A stretch of DNA of 29,083 nucleotides from JAENVT01 sp031412355 (GCA_031412355.1 JANOCR010000198.1:1-29083); one strand, 5' to 3'. Counted from the first letter of the stretch, positions 1 through 8,981 are shown. Numbers and translations are program-made. Notes: generated by a model not told the origin, from the letters alone.

Positions 1-565
1 AACCCTGGGCGCCGGTGCCGGCGTGTCGCAAGCTGCTGGCCAATCCCTCCACCGTGTTCGTCAGGCGATCGGCCCTCTGTGCGTCGTCGATCTCGAGCCC
101 GGCGAACAGCGGCTGGCTCAGCCATTCGTCGACAAACGCGTCGACCCCGACGTCGACGATGTGATCAGCCAGCGTGTTGTCAGCGGTGCGCCGGTCGGCG
201 CGCTCACTCTCGTCGGCGATTCCTGGGCTGGCGCCGATAACGGCAAGTCCGCGGACGAGATGTGGGTACATCAATGCCGCATGCATGCACAACCTGCCAC
301 CCAAGCTGTACCCGATGTACACGCCGAAGCCGCACAGGGCTGTCAACATGTCGGCCCCGCGTCGCAGATCGGCGCGCACGTTGGTGCTGTCGCCGTGCCC
401 CGGCGCGTCGACGACTATTGCCTCATAGCCGTCGGCGGCGAACCGGGCGGCGATCGGCTTCCACGAGCTCGAGGTCTGCGTGAAGCCGTGGACGAACACC
501 AGACGCGGGCCCTGCCCGCACGTCCATCCAGCGAGCTTGCCCTGCAGCGGGCGCCAGTCAGACAT
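1..565 (-). CDS. menH: MenH-like alpha/beta hydrolase (SHCHC synthase), 3' end cut by window
   Basis: Probable 2-succinyl-6-hydroxy-2,4-cyclohexadiene-1-carboxylate synthase, which removes pyruvate from the MenD product in menaquinone synthesis. Only the first 188 codons are present, because the gene runs off the left edge. The alpha/beta-hydrolase signs are visible: an oxyanion-hole HGFTQ at residues 26-30, a DAPGHGDS stretch at 53-60, and a nucleophile elbow GYSLGGR at 85-91 with Ser87. The Arg straight after the elbow is typical of MenH. The ATG at 565-563 overlaps the end of the upstream DsbA-like gene by 8 bp, so the two are probably translated together. The catalytic Asp and His would lie outside or near the edge and cannot be checked. 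From fold alone it could be another hydrolase. The MenH call rests on the GYSLGGR motif and on menD, menF and menG next door. Confidence 0.8.
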   Translation of the reverse strand, partial: MSDWRPLQGKLAGWTCGQGPRLVFVHGFTQTSSSWKPIAARFAADGYEAIVVDAPGHGDSTNVRADLRRGADMLTALCGFGVYIGYSLGGRLCMHAALMYPHLVRGLAVIGASPGIADESERADRRTADNTLADHIVDVGVDAFVDEWLSQPLFAGLEIDDAQRADRLTNTVEGLASSLRHAGTGAQG

Positions 566-1214
566 CCGCGGTGCGCTTGGCGACGAGCCGACGCAGCACT
601 TGCACGAATGTGTCGGGGTCCTGTGCGCCGGGCACCATCCACTTGCCGTCGAACACGAACGTCGGCACGGCCGTGATCTCCAGCTCGGTCGCAGACCGCA
701 GGGCCTCGCGGACCTCGGCAACGCCATCGTCGCTCTCGAGGAACGCCCGCACGCGATCACGATCGAGGCCGACCTCGACTGCACACGTTGCCAGCACATC
801 GGGATCGCCGATGTCGAGGCCGTCGATGAAGTACGCCCGGAGCAACCGTTCCTTCATGGCGACCTGGTGGCCCGTTGCCTCGGCGAGCCACAGCAGCCGG
901 TGCGCCAGCAACGTGTTGGCGCGCAGCGCACGATCCATGCGGAACTCGATGCCGCTGTCGGCGGCGACCGCCGTGACGTGGTCGATGATCTGCTGAGCCC
1001 GCTCCGGTCCCCCGAACTTCTTGGCGTACGCATCGAGGACTGGACCAGCCTTGCCGGGCGAGGCCGTTGGGTCGAGTTGATACGGCCGGAAGACGATGTC
1101 GACATCGATCTCGTCGTCCAGCTCGGCGACCGCGGTCTCGAACCGGCGCTTGCCGATGTAGCACCACGGGCAGACGACATCCGACCAGATCTCGACCTCG
1201 ACGTGGGGACGCAC
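558..1214 (-). CDS. DsbA-family (FrnE-like) thioredoxin-fold oxidoreductase
   Basis: A 218-aa protein of the DsbA/FrnE/2-hydroxychromene-2-carboxylate isomerase group, probably cytoplasmic because no signal peptide is seen. Residues 9-18 read IWSDVVCPWC, with the redox pair Cys15-Pro-Trp-Cys18. A long helical insert follows, and a cis-Pro type stretch (ITAVPTFVF) lies near the C-terminus, followed by GAQ as in FrnE proteins. The start is GTG at 1214, chosen because a TATCAT hexamer lies 7 bp upstream (1222-1227), which suggests a leaderless mRNA. It is the first gene before menH, with an 8-bp overlap. Members of this family are disulfide isomerases or glutathione-type oxidoreductases. The substrate is unknown, and no role in menaquinone synthesis is established. 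Confidence 0.9.
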   Translation of the reverse strand: MRPHVEVEIWSDVVCPWCYIGKRRFETAVAELDDEIDVDIVFRPYQLDPTASPGKAGPVLDAYAKKFGGPERAQQIIDHVTAVAADSGIEFRMDRALRANTLLAHRLLWLAEATGHQVAMKERLLRAYFIDGLDIGDPDVLATCAVEVGLDRDRVRAFLESDDGVAEVREALRSATELEITAVPTFVFDGKWMVPGAQDPDTFVQVLRRLVAKRTADV

Positions 1215-1221
1215 ATGGTGG

Positions 1222-1227
1222 ATGATA
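1222..1227 (-). promoter_or_regulatory. -10 element (TATCAT) for the DsbA-like gene
   Basis: On the minus strand TATCAT is followed by 7 bp and then the GTG start at 1214, as expected for a leaderless transcript. It forms one half of the GATAGG-CC-CCTATC inverted repeat at 1224-1237. No clear -35 was seen. Confidence 0.55.
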
Positions 1228-1233
1228 GGCCCC

Positions 1234-1239
1234 TATCGT
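1234..1239 (+). promoter_or_regulatory. -10 element (TATCGT) for menD
   Basis: TATCGT is followed by 7 bp and the ATG at 1247. It lies only 6 bp from the oppositely directed -10 of the DsbA-like gene, inside the same inverted repeat, so polymerase probably cannot occupy both at once. It also supports ATG 1247 over GTG 1238 as the menD start. Confidence 0.55.
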
Positions 1240-1246
1240 GGCGATC

Positions 1247-2917
1247 ATGACCCCGGCGCCACACGATGTGCAGGCCACGTTCTGCGCCACGCTGGTCGAC
1301 GAATGGGTGCGTCGCGGATTGCGTCACGCTGTCGTCGCACCCGGATCGCGCAGCACGCCCATGGCGTTGGCGCTCGCAGATCGATCTGACATCGCTGTGC
1401 ACGTCTTCCACGATGAACGGTCGGCTTCGTTCGCCGCATTGGGGATCGCGTTGGCCACGCGCGTGCCGGCCGCCCTGTTGTGCACCAGTGGTACTGCGGC
1501 CACGCACTTTCACGCGGCGGTGGTCGAGGCTCATCAGTCGGGCGTGTCGATGTTGGTGCTCACCGCTGATCGCCCGCCCGAGTTGCATCGCGTCGGTGCG
1601 CCCCAGACCATCGAGCAGATCAATCTCTACGGCGAAGCAGTCCGCGGATTCCACGACCCGGGCGTCGCGCAGCACGAGCAACGCATGGCATGGAGGCCGC
1701 TCGCCGGTGCCGCGTGGGCGATGGCGACCGGCGAGGCGCCGGGGCCGGTGCACCTCAACCTTGCGTTCCGGGACCCGTTGGTCGGCGTCGTGGGCAAGTT
1801 GCCCGAGCCATTGCAGATCGACGTTCCATCGCCGTTGCTCGTCGACGTCGACGCGTTGGGCGATCTGTTCGGAACGTCCCGCGGCGTGATCTTGGCGGGC
1901 AATGGAGTCGACGAGCCGAGTGCGGTCCAAGCGCTCGCCACCGCGACCGGATGGCCTGTGCTCGCGGACCCACAGTCGCGATGTCAAACGTTGGCCGCAG
2001 CGGTCGTGCGGTTCGATGCGTTGTTGCGCCACGCCGATTTCGCTGCCGCGCACCGGCCTGATTCTGTGCTGCAGCTGGGCATGCCGCAGGCGTCGAAGGT
2101 GCTCGCTCAGTGGCTCGCGGGATCTGGTGCCGCGCACGTCGCGGTGTCTCCGGCCGGTCTGGTGTCGGACCCCAATCTGGTCGGTGCACGCCAAGTCCAT
2201 GCACCGATCGGCGCGCTGTGTGCGCGGCTCGCGGCGCAGCAGCGAACCCAACTGGATCCCGCCTGGATCGATCAGTGGATCGGAGCAGATCGCGTCGCGC
2301 GCGCCGCGCTCGACGCGACCCTGCTGGCGGAACACAACCTGTCGGAGCCGGGCATCGCCTGCGCTGTGACGGCCGGCATCCCGTCCGGCGGTCACCTCGT
2401 CGTCGCGTCATCGATGCCCGTCCGCGACGTCGAATGGTTCGGCACACCGCGCAGCGACGTGACGGTGCACTCGAATCGAGGTGCCAATGGAATCGATGGC
2501 GTGCTTGCCACCGCGATCGGCGTGGCCATCGGCAGCAACGCACCGACGACGGTGTTGCTCGGCGACGTCGCCTTCTGTCACGACATGTCGTCGCTGACCG
2601 CCCTGCAGTCGCGTGCGCTGGATCTGGCGATCGTGGTGATCGACAACGATGGCGGTGCCATCTTCTCGTTTCTCCCGCAGGCCTCGATCCTGCCGGCCTA
2701 TCGGTTCGAGCAGCTGTTCGGCACGCCGCACGGCACCGACATCGTCGAGGTCGCGAGGGCGCTCGGTCTGCGGGCATACAACGCCGAAACCGCACAAGAC
2801 CTTTCCGCCGCTTTCGACGAACCCGACACATGCGTGGTGCGCGTCGCCTCGAATCGCAAGGAGAACTTCGATGTGCACGCGGCGCTCAACGCTGCTGTTG
2901 TGGCCGCGTTGAGCTGA
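1247..2917 (+). CDS. menD: MenD, SEPHCHC synthase
   Basis: Thiamine-diphosphate enzyme that joins 2-oxoglutarate-derived succinic semialdehyde to isochorismate, the first committed step of menaquinone synthesis. It is 556 aa from ATG 1247, the usual family length. The N-terminal PYR domain has VAPGSRSTP (about 30-38) and HDERSASF with Glu57, the residue that activates the cofactor. The C-terminal PP domain has GDVAFCHDMSSL, followed about 20 residues later by IDNDGGAIFSFLP, the GD...N(D)GG cofactor and metal motif. GTG 1238 would add three residues, but it sits inside the -10 hexamer, so ATG 1247 is preferred. The gene is divergent from the DsbA-menH pair and converges on menF, 11 bp away. 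Confidence 0.96.
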   Translation: MTPAPHDVQATFCATLVDEWVRRGLRHAVVAPGSRSTPMALALADRSDIAVHVFHDERSASFAALGIALATRVPAALLCTSGTAATHFHAAVVEAHQSGVSMLVLTADRPPELHRVGAPQTIEQINLYGEAVRGFHDPGVAQHEQRMAWRPLAGAAWAMATGEAPGPVHLNLAFRDPLVGVVGKLPEPLQIDVPSPLLVDVDALGDLFGTSRGVILAGNGVDEPSAVQALATATGWPVLADPQSRCQTLAAAVVRFDALLRHADFAAAHRPDSVLQLGMPQASKVLAQWLAGSGAAHVAVSPAGLVSDPNLVGARQVHAPIGALCARLAAQQRTQLDPAWIDQWIGADRVARAALDATLLAEHNLSEPGIACAVTAGIPSGGHLVVASSMPVRDVEWFGTPRSDVTVHSNRGANGIDGVLATAIGVAIGSNAPTTVLLGDVAFCHDMSSLTALQSRALDLAIVVIDNDGGAIFSFLPQASILPAYRFEQLFGTPHGTDIVEVARALGLRAYNAETAQDLSAAFDEPDTCVVRVASNRKENFDVHAALNAAVVAALS

Positions 2918-2928
2918 TTCGCTGTTCG

Positions 2929-4104
2929 CTAGGGACGCACGATCGCCGACAGCATTGCCTGGAACTTTGCCTGTGTCTCGGCCAACTCGGACAGTGGATC
3001 GCTGTCCGCGACGATGCCGCCGCCCGCAACGAGGCGTGCGCTGCGGCGGTCTGCAGAGAATTCGGCGCAACGCAGCGCAACCGCCCAGGTGCCATCACCG
3101 GCCGCATCGACCCAGCCAACGGACCCCGCATAGCGGCCGCGCTCGAACCCTTCGACCTCATCGATCAGTGCCAATGCTTCGTCGCGGGGGAACCCGCCGA
3201 CAGCGGGTGTTGGGGCGAGTGCGCGGACGAGTTCGAGCACGTTCGGCCTGGGGTCAGATAGATGGCCCTCCATCCGCGTGCCGAGGTGTTGCACGTTGGC
3301 CACGGCCACGATTGATGGCTCGGGCTCCCAATCGAGGTAGCTGCACCACGGCAACAAGGTGTCGTGGATCATGTCGATCACTACGCGATGCTCGGTTTGG
3401 TTCTTGTCGCTGGCCAGCAGCTCGGCGGCGGCACGCTGATCGGTGTCGGGGTCGCCCGTGCGCGGCGTCGTGCCCGCGAAGGGATGGGCTTGCACGGTGT
3501 CGCCACTGACCGACACCAACAGCTCCGGCATCGCACCGACAAAGCCGTCGATCGAATAGCGGTAGCTCGATCCGAACGACATCTGCAGGCGGACCAGTAC
3601 AGCGTGGATGTCGATCGGTTCGTCGCTGGTGACGGCGATCTCGCGGGCGATCACAGCCTTGGTCAACCGACCGTCGCGCACGGCGTCACGAGCGGCCGTG
3701 ACGGCGAGGAGGTACTGGTTCACCGGCGTCAGAGGTTCGGTGGTGAAGCTCTGCGCACGCGGCGCAGGACGCGGTGGGGTGTCGAGATCAGCTTGCGCAT
3801 CGTCAATGGTCGTCACCCACTGGCGGCCATCCGCAGCCTTGACGACGGCCATCGCCGGGATCACCAACTCGCACGGTGATCCGGGTTTGAAGGGCACGAC
3901 GCCGAGGGCCAGCGGTCGGGCTCCATCCGCCCGGTCGTCGTGGTCGATCGCAGCCAACACGTCGGCAACGTCGTCGATGGGGACGCGGGCCGCGACACCT
4001 CGTCCGGCGATCCCGACACCATCGCGGACGAACAGATAGCCGTCGCCCCGGGCGATGTCGTTGAGGTCGACCTGGCGATCGAGCGGTCGACTGACAGCCC
4101 TCAC
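2929..4104 (-). CDS. menF: Isochorismate synthase (MenF type)
   Basis: Chorismate-binding enzyme of 391 aa that turns chorismate into isochorismate, the substrate of MenD. The C-terminal two thirds carries the family signs: TKAVIAR with Lys149 (the likely general base), a TEHR with Glu238, HPFAGT at 207-212 and the isochorismate-synthase hallmark PTPAVGGFPR at about 298-307. The glycine-rich VAGGGIVADSDP close to the end is also typical. The N-terminal 110 residues are poorly conserved, as usual for the family. The start is GTG at 4104, five bases after the menG stop, with a GGAG about 11 bp upstream inside menG. The siderophore or salicylate type (EntC/DhbC) is the alternative, but the menaquinone neighbours favour MenF. 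Confidence 0.93.
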   Translation of the reverse strand: MRAVSRPLDRQVDLNDIARGDGYLFVRDGVGIAGRGVAARVPIDDVADVLAAIDHDDRADGARPLALGVVPFKPGSPCELVIPAMAVVKAADGRQWVTTIDDAQADLDTPPRPAPRAQSFTTEPLTPVNQYLLAVTAARDAVRDGRLTKAVIAREIAVTSDEPIDIHAVLVRLQMSFGSSYRYSIDGFVGAMPELLVSVSGDTVQAHPFAGTTPRTGDPDTDQRAAAELLASDKNQTEHRVVIDMIHDTLLPWCSYLDWEPEPSIVAVANVQHLGTRMEGHLSDPRPNVLELVRALAPTPAVGGFPRDEALALIDEVEGFERGRYAGSVGWVDAAGDGTWAVALRCAEFSADRRSARLVAGGGIVADSDPLSELAETQAKFQAMLSAIVRP

Positions 4105-4109
4105 GACGG

Positions 4110-4814
4110 TCAGCTCCGGGTGCCGAGCAGCAGTTGAGTGATGCCGCCCGACAGCTGATGATGCTCGGCGTCGCCGAACCCGGCAGCCGTCAGGTCGGCG
4201 AGCATGCGGTCGGGTGACGGAAGGTAGGCGACGCTCTTGGGCAGATATCGGTACGCGGGCGCATCACTGAGCAACCCGCCGATCTTGGGGACGACTTTGC
4301 CGAAGTAGATGTTGTTGCCCCAGCGGATCACCCTGTTGCGCGGCACACCAACATCGAGCAGGGCGATCCGCCCGCCAGGTCTCAAGACGCGACCGAGCTC
4401 CTCGAAGAACCGGGGCAGCTCCACCAGGTTGCGCAGGGCAAATCCACACGTCGCCCCGTCGACCGAATGGTCCGCCAGGGGCAGACGTAAAATGTCGGCT
4501 TGGACCCGGGGCGCGCCGCTGCGATCGGCGGCCAGCATGCCGAAGCTGAGGTCGAACGAGAGCGGACGATATTGCGCTCGGGCGAGATCGACACACAGGT
4601 CGCCGGTGCCGCTGGCGAGGTCGATCACCGTGCTGCCCGCCGGCAGGGCCAGCAGCTTCACAGCCTTGCGCCGCCAGCGCACGTCGAGCCGAAACGTCAT
4701 GATGCGGTTGACCATGTCGTAGCGCGGAGCGATGGCGTCGAACATCTGTCGAACCGCGGTGACCTTGTCGTCACCCTGCGGCAACGTCTCGCTGTCCCAT
4801 GCTCGCTTGCTCAC
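4110..4814 (-). CDS. menG: Demethylmenaquinone methyltransferase (MenG/UbiE)
   Basis: SAM-dependent C-methyltransferase of 234 aa catalysing the last step of menaquinone synthesis. UbiE signatures are clear: MFDAIAPRYDMVN (24-36), SAM motif I DLASGTGD (65-72), a D-S-GML post-motif region and GFALRNL at about 123-129. The C-terminal end has the usual SGGITQLLLGTR. The GTG start at 4814 is supported by a TAGCCT hexamer 7 bp upstream. It is the first gene of a two-gene menG-menF unit, with 5 bp between the genes. Ubiquinone synthesis is not expected in this kind of organism, so the substrate is taken to be demethylmenaquinone. Confidence 0.95.
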   Translation of the reverse strand: MSKRAWDSETLPQGDDKVTAVRQMFDAIAPRYDMVNRIMTFRLDVRWRRKAVKLLALPAGSTVIDLASGTGDLCVDLARAQYRPLSFDLSFGMLAADRSGAPRVQADILRLPLADHSVDGATCGFALRNLVELPRFFEELGRVLRPGGRIALLDVGVPRNRVIRWGNNIYFGKVVPKIGGLLSDAPAYRYLPKSVAYLPSPDRMLADLTAAGFGDAEHHQLSGGITQLLLGTRS

Positions 4815-4821
4815 CCGGTTG

Positions 4822-4827
4822 AGGCTA
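4822..4827 (-). promoter_or_regulatory. -10 element (TAGCCT) for menG-menF
   Basis: Read on the minus strand, TAGCCT is followed by 7 bp and then GTG 4814, which indicates a leaderless mRNA. No -35 consensus is apparent. Confidence 0.5.
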
Positions 4828-4844
4828 TTCGCCTGCGACCTGAA

Positions 4845-4914
4845 CGAGTGTTTCCGGCCCGCCGAGCCTCATCCGAGTGTGTCCGGCCCGCCCGGGGTGG
4901 CTGCAAACACTCCG
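4845..4914. repeat. 19-bp direct repeat plus inverted GAGTGTTT copy
   Basis: Two 19-bp copies of a CGAGTGT(T/G)TCCGGCCCGCC unit lie at 4845-4863 and 4874-4892, with one mismatch and 29 bp start to start. An inverted AAACACTC follows at 4905-4912 and pairs with GAGTGTTT at 4846-4853. The repeats fill most of the 132-bp gap between menG and the nucleotidyltransferase unit, just upstream of that unit's -10. They may be operator sites, or a paired stem. No known regulator is assigned. Confidence 0.5.
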
Positions 4915-4933
4915 ACGCCTGTCAACCCGCTCG

Positions 4934-4939
4934 TAGACT
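4934..4939 (+). promoter_or_regulatory. -10 element (TAGACT) for the nucleotidyltransferase unit
   Basis: TAGACT is followed by 7 bp and GTG 4947, matching the leaderless pattern in this window. It lies about 20 bp downstream of the repeat cluster at 4845-4914, so proteins bound there could control it. Confidence 0.5.
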
Positions 4940-4946
4940 GATCGAC

Positions 4947-5150
4947 GTGAGGAAGCCCTTGCCGCTCGAAGCTGCGATGGACATGTTCGAGGTTGGTATC
5001 GCTATGCGTGAGCAGCGATTTCGGCGCGACCACCCAGAGGCGACCGAGTCGGACATCAAGGCAATGATGGTCGAGTGGATGCGTTGGCGCCCAGGGGCTG
5101 AGAACGGCGACGCACACGGACGAGTAGTCGAGTTCCCACATCTGGCATGA
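4947..5150 (+). CDS. Small 67-aa protein, possible antitoxin partner
   Basis: A small acidic-to-basic protein with no recognised catalytic domain, starting at GTG 4947. It is mostly predicted helix: an N-terminal segment around residues 8-20, then RRDHPEATESDIKAMMVEW at about 26-44 (a pattern like a helix-capping HP-x-A-x-xx-I), followed by WRPGAENGD and a short tail. Similar small proteins with a RPGAExGD-like end are, from memory, often found before nucleotidyltransferase genes. The stop TGA overlaps the next ATG (ATGA), so translation is probably coupled. Antitoxin function is inferred only from size, order and overlap. The start is supported by the TAGACT hexamer 7 bp upstream, and it cuts off a much longer open frame with no protein-like character. 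Confidence 0.7.
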   Translation: MRKPLPLEAAMDMFEVGIAMREQRFRRDHPEATESDIKAMMVEWMRWRPGAENGDAHGRVVEFPHLA

Positions 5151-5728
5151 ATGCACTCGACAGTGCGCTACGTGCAATCGTCGCCGACCTTCGATCGCAG
5201 CGCGTCGAGTTCGCCCTAGTGGGTGGGTTGGCGGTTTCCGCATGGGTCGAACCCCGATTCACACGAGACGCCGATCTGGCGATCTCAGTGGACGATGACG
5301 CTGAAGCTGAACAACTCGTCGCCAACCTGCGGACACGGGGATATTCGATGCTTGCCATCGTCGAGCAGGAGGCCATCGGCCGATTGGCAACGGTGAGACT
5401 GGAGAAGGACGACGCGATTGTCGACCTTCTCTTCGCTTCGAGCGGCATCGAGGCCGAGATCGTCGCGGCGGCCGCAGAGATGGAGATTCTCGAAGGTCTG
5501 GCGATACCGGTTGCGGTCGTCGGCCACCTGATCGCCATGAAGCTGTTGTCGTCCGACCGCGATCGCCGACCTACAGATATTGCCGATCTTCAGCACCTGG
5601 CAGAAGTGGCCTCCGCCGAGGACTGGCAGCTGGTCTCACAGGCGTGCGCGACGATCGAAGAACGCGGTTTCGCCCGAGGCCGCGATCTGACATCCTCGGC
5701 CACCGAGCTTCGAATTTCAACGAGCTGA
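5147..5728 (+). CDS. Nucleotidyltransferase-fold protein (AbiEii/MNT-like), possible toxin
   Basis: A 193-aa protein with the start of a minimal nucleotidyltransferase fold: FALVGGLAVSAW at about 22-33, then RDADLAI (40-46), giving the GG...DxD pattern with Asp41 and Asp43 as likely metal ligands. A third acidic position could be the Asp in AIVDLLF near residue 90. The C-terminal half is helical, with a KLLSSDRDRRPTDIADL segment resembling the K...R..D..D motif of AbiEii-like proteins. It overlaps the 67-aa gene by 4 bp. Such proteins act as toxins (AbiEii, MenT) or as housekeeping enzymes that modify small molecules or tRNA. The pairing with a small upstream gene favours a toxin-antitoxin or defence role, but this is not shown by the sequence. 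Confidence 0.8.
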   Translation: MNALDSALRAIVADLRSQRVEFALVGGLAVSAWVEPRFTRDADLAISVDDDAEAEQLVANLRTRGYSMLAIVEQEAIGRLATVRLEKDDAIVDLLFASSGIEAEIVAAAAEMEILEGLAIPVAVVGHLIAMKLLSSDRDRRPTDIADLQHLAEVASAEDWQLVSQACATIEERGFARGRDLTSSATELRISTS

Positions 5729-5806
5729 CTCGCCTGCCACGGGAAACGGCCACGCGTCACCAGTCGCTCTGGTGATCGGGCCAAAGCCGCGCCAACCGGC
5801 CGCCGC

Positions 5807-5812
5807 TATGGT
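5807..5812 (+). promoter_or_regulatory. -10 element (TATGGT) for the LLM oxidoreductase
   Basis: TATGGT is followed by 7 bp and ATG 5820. The hexamer contains an in-frame ATG (5808) which would be an alternative start only if the mRNA began further upstream. Confidence 0.5.
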
Positions 5813-5819
5813 GCCCAGG

Positions 5820-6785
5820 ATGAGCAAGATCATCTTTGGCGTCTTCATGCCGCAGGGTTGGAAGATGGAACTGGCAAGTATCGAAGGTGCCCAGGCGAAG
5901 TGGCAGAAGGCGGTCGACATTGCAGTGCGTGCCGAGGCGCTGGGCTACGACTCGATCTGGGTCTACGACCACTTCCACAACGTGCCGCGCCCAGCCAACG
6001 AGGCGGTATTCGAATGTTGGACGACGATGGCGGCGATCAGCCAGCTGACGTCGACGATCCGTCTCGGCCAGATGGTCGGGTGCAACAGCTACCGGCAGCC
6101 CAGCGTGCTCGCCAAGATCACCTCGACGATCGACGTGATCAGCGGTGGCCGGCTCGACTGGGGGATCGGCGCCGGGTGGTACGAGAACGAGTACAAGGGG
6201 TACGGGTTCGAGTTCCCGAAGCCCAAGGACCGCATCGGCATGCTGCGCGAATGCGTCGAGATCGTTGCGAGCATGTGGACGCAGCCGGAGACGACGTACG
6301 CCGGAAAGTACTACCAACTGTCGCGAGCCAACTGTGATCCCAAGCCGTTGCAATCTCCGCATCCGCCGATCTGGATCGGCGGCGGGGGAGAGCAACTCAC
6401 GTTGCGAGTCGTTGCCCGCCATGCCGACTACTCGAACTTCGGTGGCGTGCCGGAAGAATGGGCGCGCAAGCGAGAGATCCTGAAGGGTCATTGCGCCGCG
6501 GTCGGTCGCGACGAGGAGACGATCGGCAAGACCTGGTCGCCGGAGATGTGCATCCGCTCCACGGAGGCCGAGCTGAAGGCGTTGGGCAGTCGCAGTCTGT
6601 GGGGCGATCCGTTCGAGAAGTGGCAAGCCAACGGATTGGTCGGCACGCCCGAGCAGATCTGCGAGAAGGTCCAGGCCTACGTCGATCTTGGCTGCACCGG
6701 CTTCATCCCGTGGTGCAGCGACTACCCCGACACCGAGTCGATGGATCTGTTCGCCTCGGAAGTGATGCCGAACTTCCGGTCCTGA
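5820..6785 (+). CDS. LLM-class F420-dependent oxidoreductase
   Basis: Luciferase-like TIM-barrel oxidoreductase of 321 aa, expected to use coenzyme F420 (or FMN). The N-terminal strand IIFGVFMPQGW, the AEALGYDSIWVYDHF segment (about 37-51), a TSTIRLGQMV strand and SGGRLDWGIGAGWYENEY (around residue 106-123) are classic for the family. A later IWIGGGGEQLTLRVVARHAD region forms the phosphate-binding part. The start was set at ATG 5820 because of the TATGGT hexamer 7 bp upstream and because the conserved fold begins at once. A frame extending to 5772 adds 16 residues with no conserved features. The gene stands alone and converges on the MaoC gene with 6 bp between stops. The substrate cannot be told from sequence. 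Confidence 0.9.
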   Translation: MSKIIFGVFMPQGWKMELASIEGAQAKWQKAVDIAVRAEALGYDSIWVYDHFHNVPRPANEAVFECWTTMAAISQLTSTIRLGQMVGCNSYRQPSVLAKITSTIDVISGGRLDWGIGAGWYENEYKGYGFEFPKPKDRIGMLRECVEIVASMWTQPETTYAGKYYQLSRANCDPKPLQSPHPPIWIGGGGEQLTLRVVARHADYSNFGGVPEEWARKREILKGHCAAVGRDEETIGKTWSPEMCIRSTEAELKALGSRSLWGDPFEKWQANGLVGTPEQICEKVQAYVDLGCTGFIPWCSDYPDTESMDLFASEVMPNFRS

Positions 6786-6791
6786 ATCGGG

Positions 6792-7253
6792 CTACTCGTA
6801 GCTGCGGTAGATCACTTCGGCGACGCAGCTCGGCTTGGGCGCACCTTCGCATTCGAAGGTCAGTTCGTACGTCGACTGCACACCACCGGCGATGTCGTCG
6901 ACGCTGAGCAGCCTGACACCCAGGCGCAACTTGGCCCCGACCGGCACGGGTGACATGAACCGCACCTTGTTGCATCCGTAGTTCACGCCCATCGTGAAGC
7001 CGGTCGACTGCACGACCATCGGCATCATCACAGGCGCCAGCGACAGTGTGAGATAGCCGTGTGCGATCGGACCGCCGAACGGACTCTCCTTCGCGGCCCG
7101 TTCGGGATCGACGTGAATCCACTGGAAGTCGCCCGTTGCCTCGGCGAACTGGTTGACTCGCTCCTGGGTGATCTCGAGCCAATCGCTGTAGCCCAACTGC
7201 TCGCCGATGACTTCTTTGAGCCCGGCGGCTCCGTGAATCATGCGTGCTGACAT
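6792..7253 (-). CDS. MaoC-family (R)-specific enoyl-CoA hydratase/dehydratase
   Basis: A 153-aa single hot-dog domain protein. The hydratase-2 motif is complete: FAEATGDFQWIHVDPERA (36-53) with Asp42 and His47 as catalytic pair, followed by SPFGGPIAHGYLTLSL (57-72). Proteins of this length hydrate short or medium trans-2-enoyl-CoA to the R-3-hydroxyacyl form, or serve in polyketide or side-chain breakdown. The ATG at 7253 is preferred; an internal ATG four codons on is possible. It is divergent from the acyl-CoA synthetase (39 bp between start codons), which suggests shared use in acyl-CoA metabolism. No TANNNT hexamer was found in front of it. Confidence 0.92.
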   Translation of the reverse strand: MSARMIHGAAGLKEVIGEQLGYSDWLEITQERVNQFAEATGDFQWIHVDPERAAKESPFGGPIAHGYLTLSLAPVMMPMVVQSTGFTMGVNYGCNKVRFMSPVPVGAKLRLGVRLLSVDDIAGGVQSTYELTFECEGAPKPSCVAEVIYRSYE

Positions 7254-7280
7254 GGTGCGAGCATTGCAGTCGCCGGGGCG

Positions 7281-7286
7281 TACGGT
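7281..7286 (+). promoter_or_regulatory. -10 element (TACGGT) for the acyl-CoA synthetase
   Basis: TACGGT is followed by 6 bp and GTG 7293. It supports the GTG start and hence the N-terminal extension of the synthetase. Confidence 0.5.
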
Positions 7287-7292
7287 GAAGTC

Positions 7293-8933
<1,641 letters not shown>

Positions 8934-8952
8934 ATGGCAGGTTGTGAGTCGC

Positions 8953-8967
8953 GCCTCTCCGAGAGGC
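8953..8967. terminator. Hairpin between two convergent genes
   Basis: GCCTCTC and GAGAGGC flank a single C, giving a GC-rich stem in the 48 bp between the stops of the acyl-CoA synthetase (8933) and ridA (8982). There is no T-run on either side. It could end transcription from both directions. Confidence 0.45.
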
Positions 8968-8981
8968 CGTCTCTGTCGCGC

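Noticed and set aside
480..1250. 256-aa plus-strand frame over the DsbA-like gene
   Set aside because: It is a mirror frame of a clear CPWC oxidoreductase; high GC leaves such antisense frames open.
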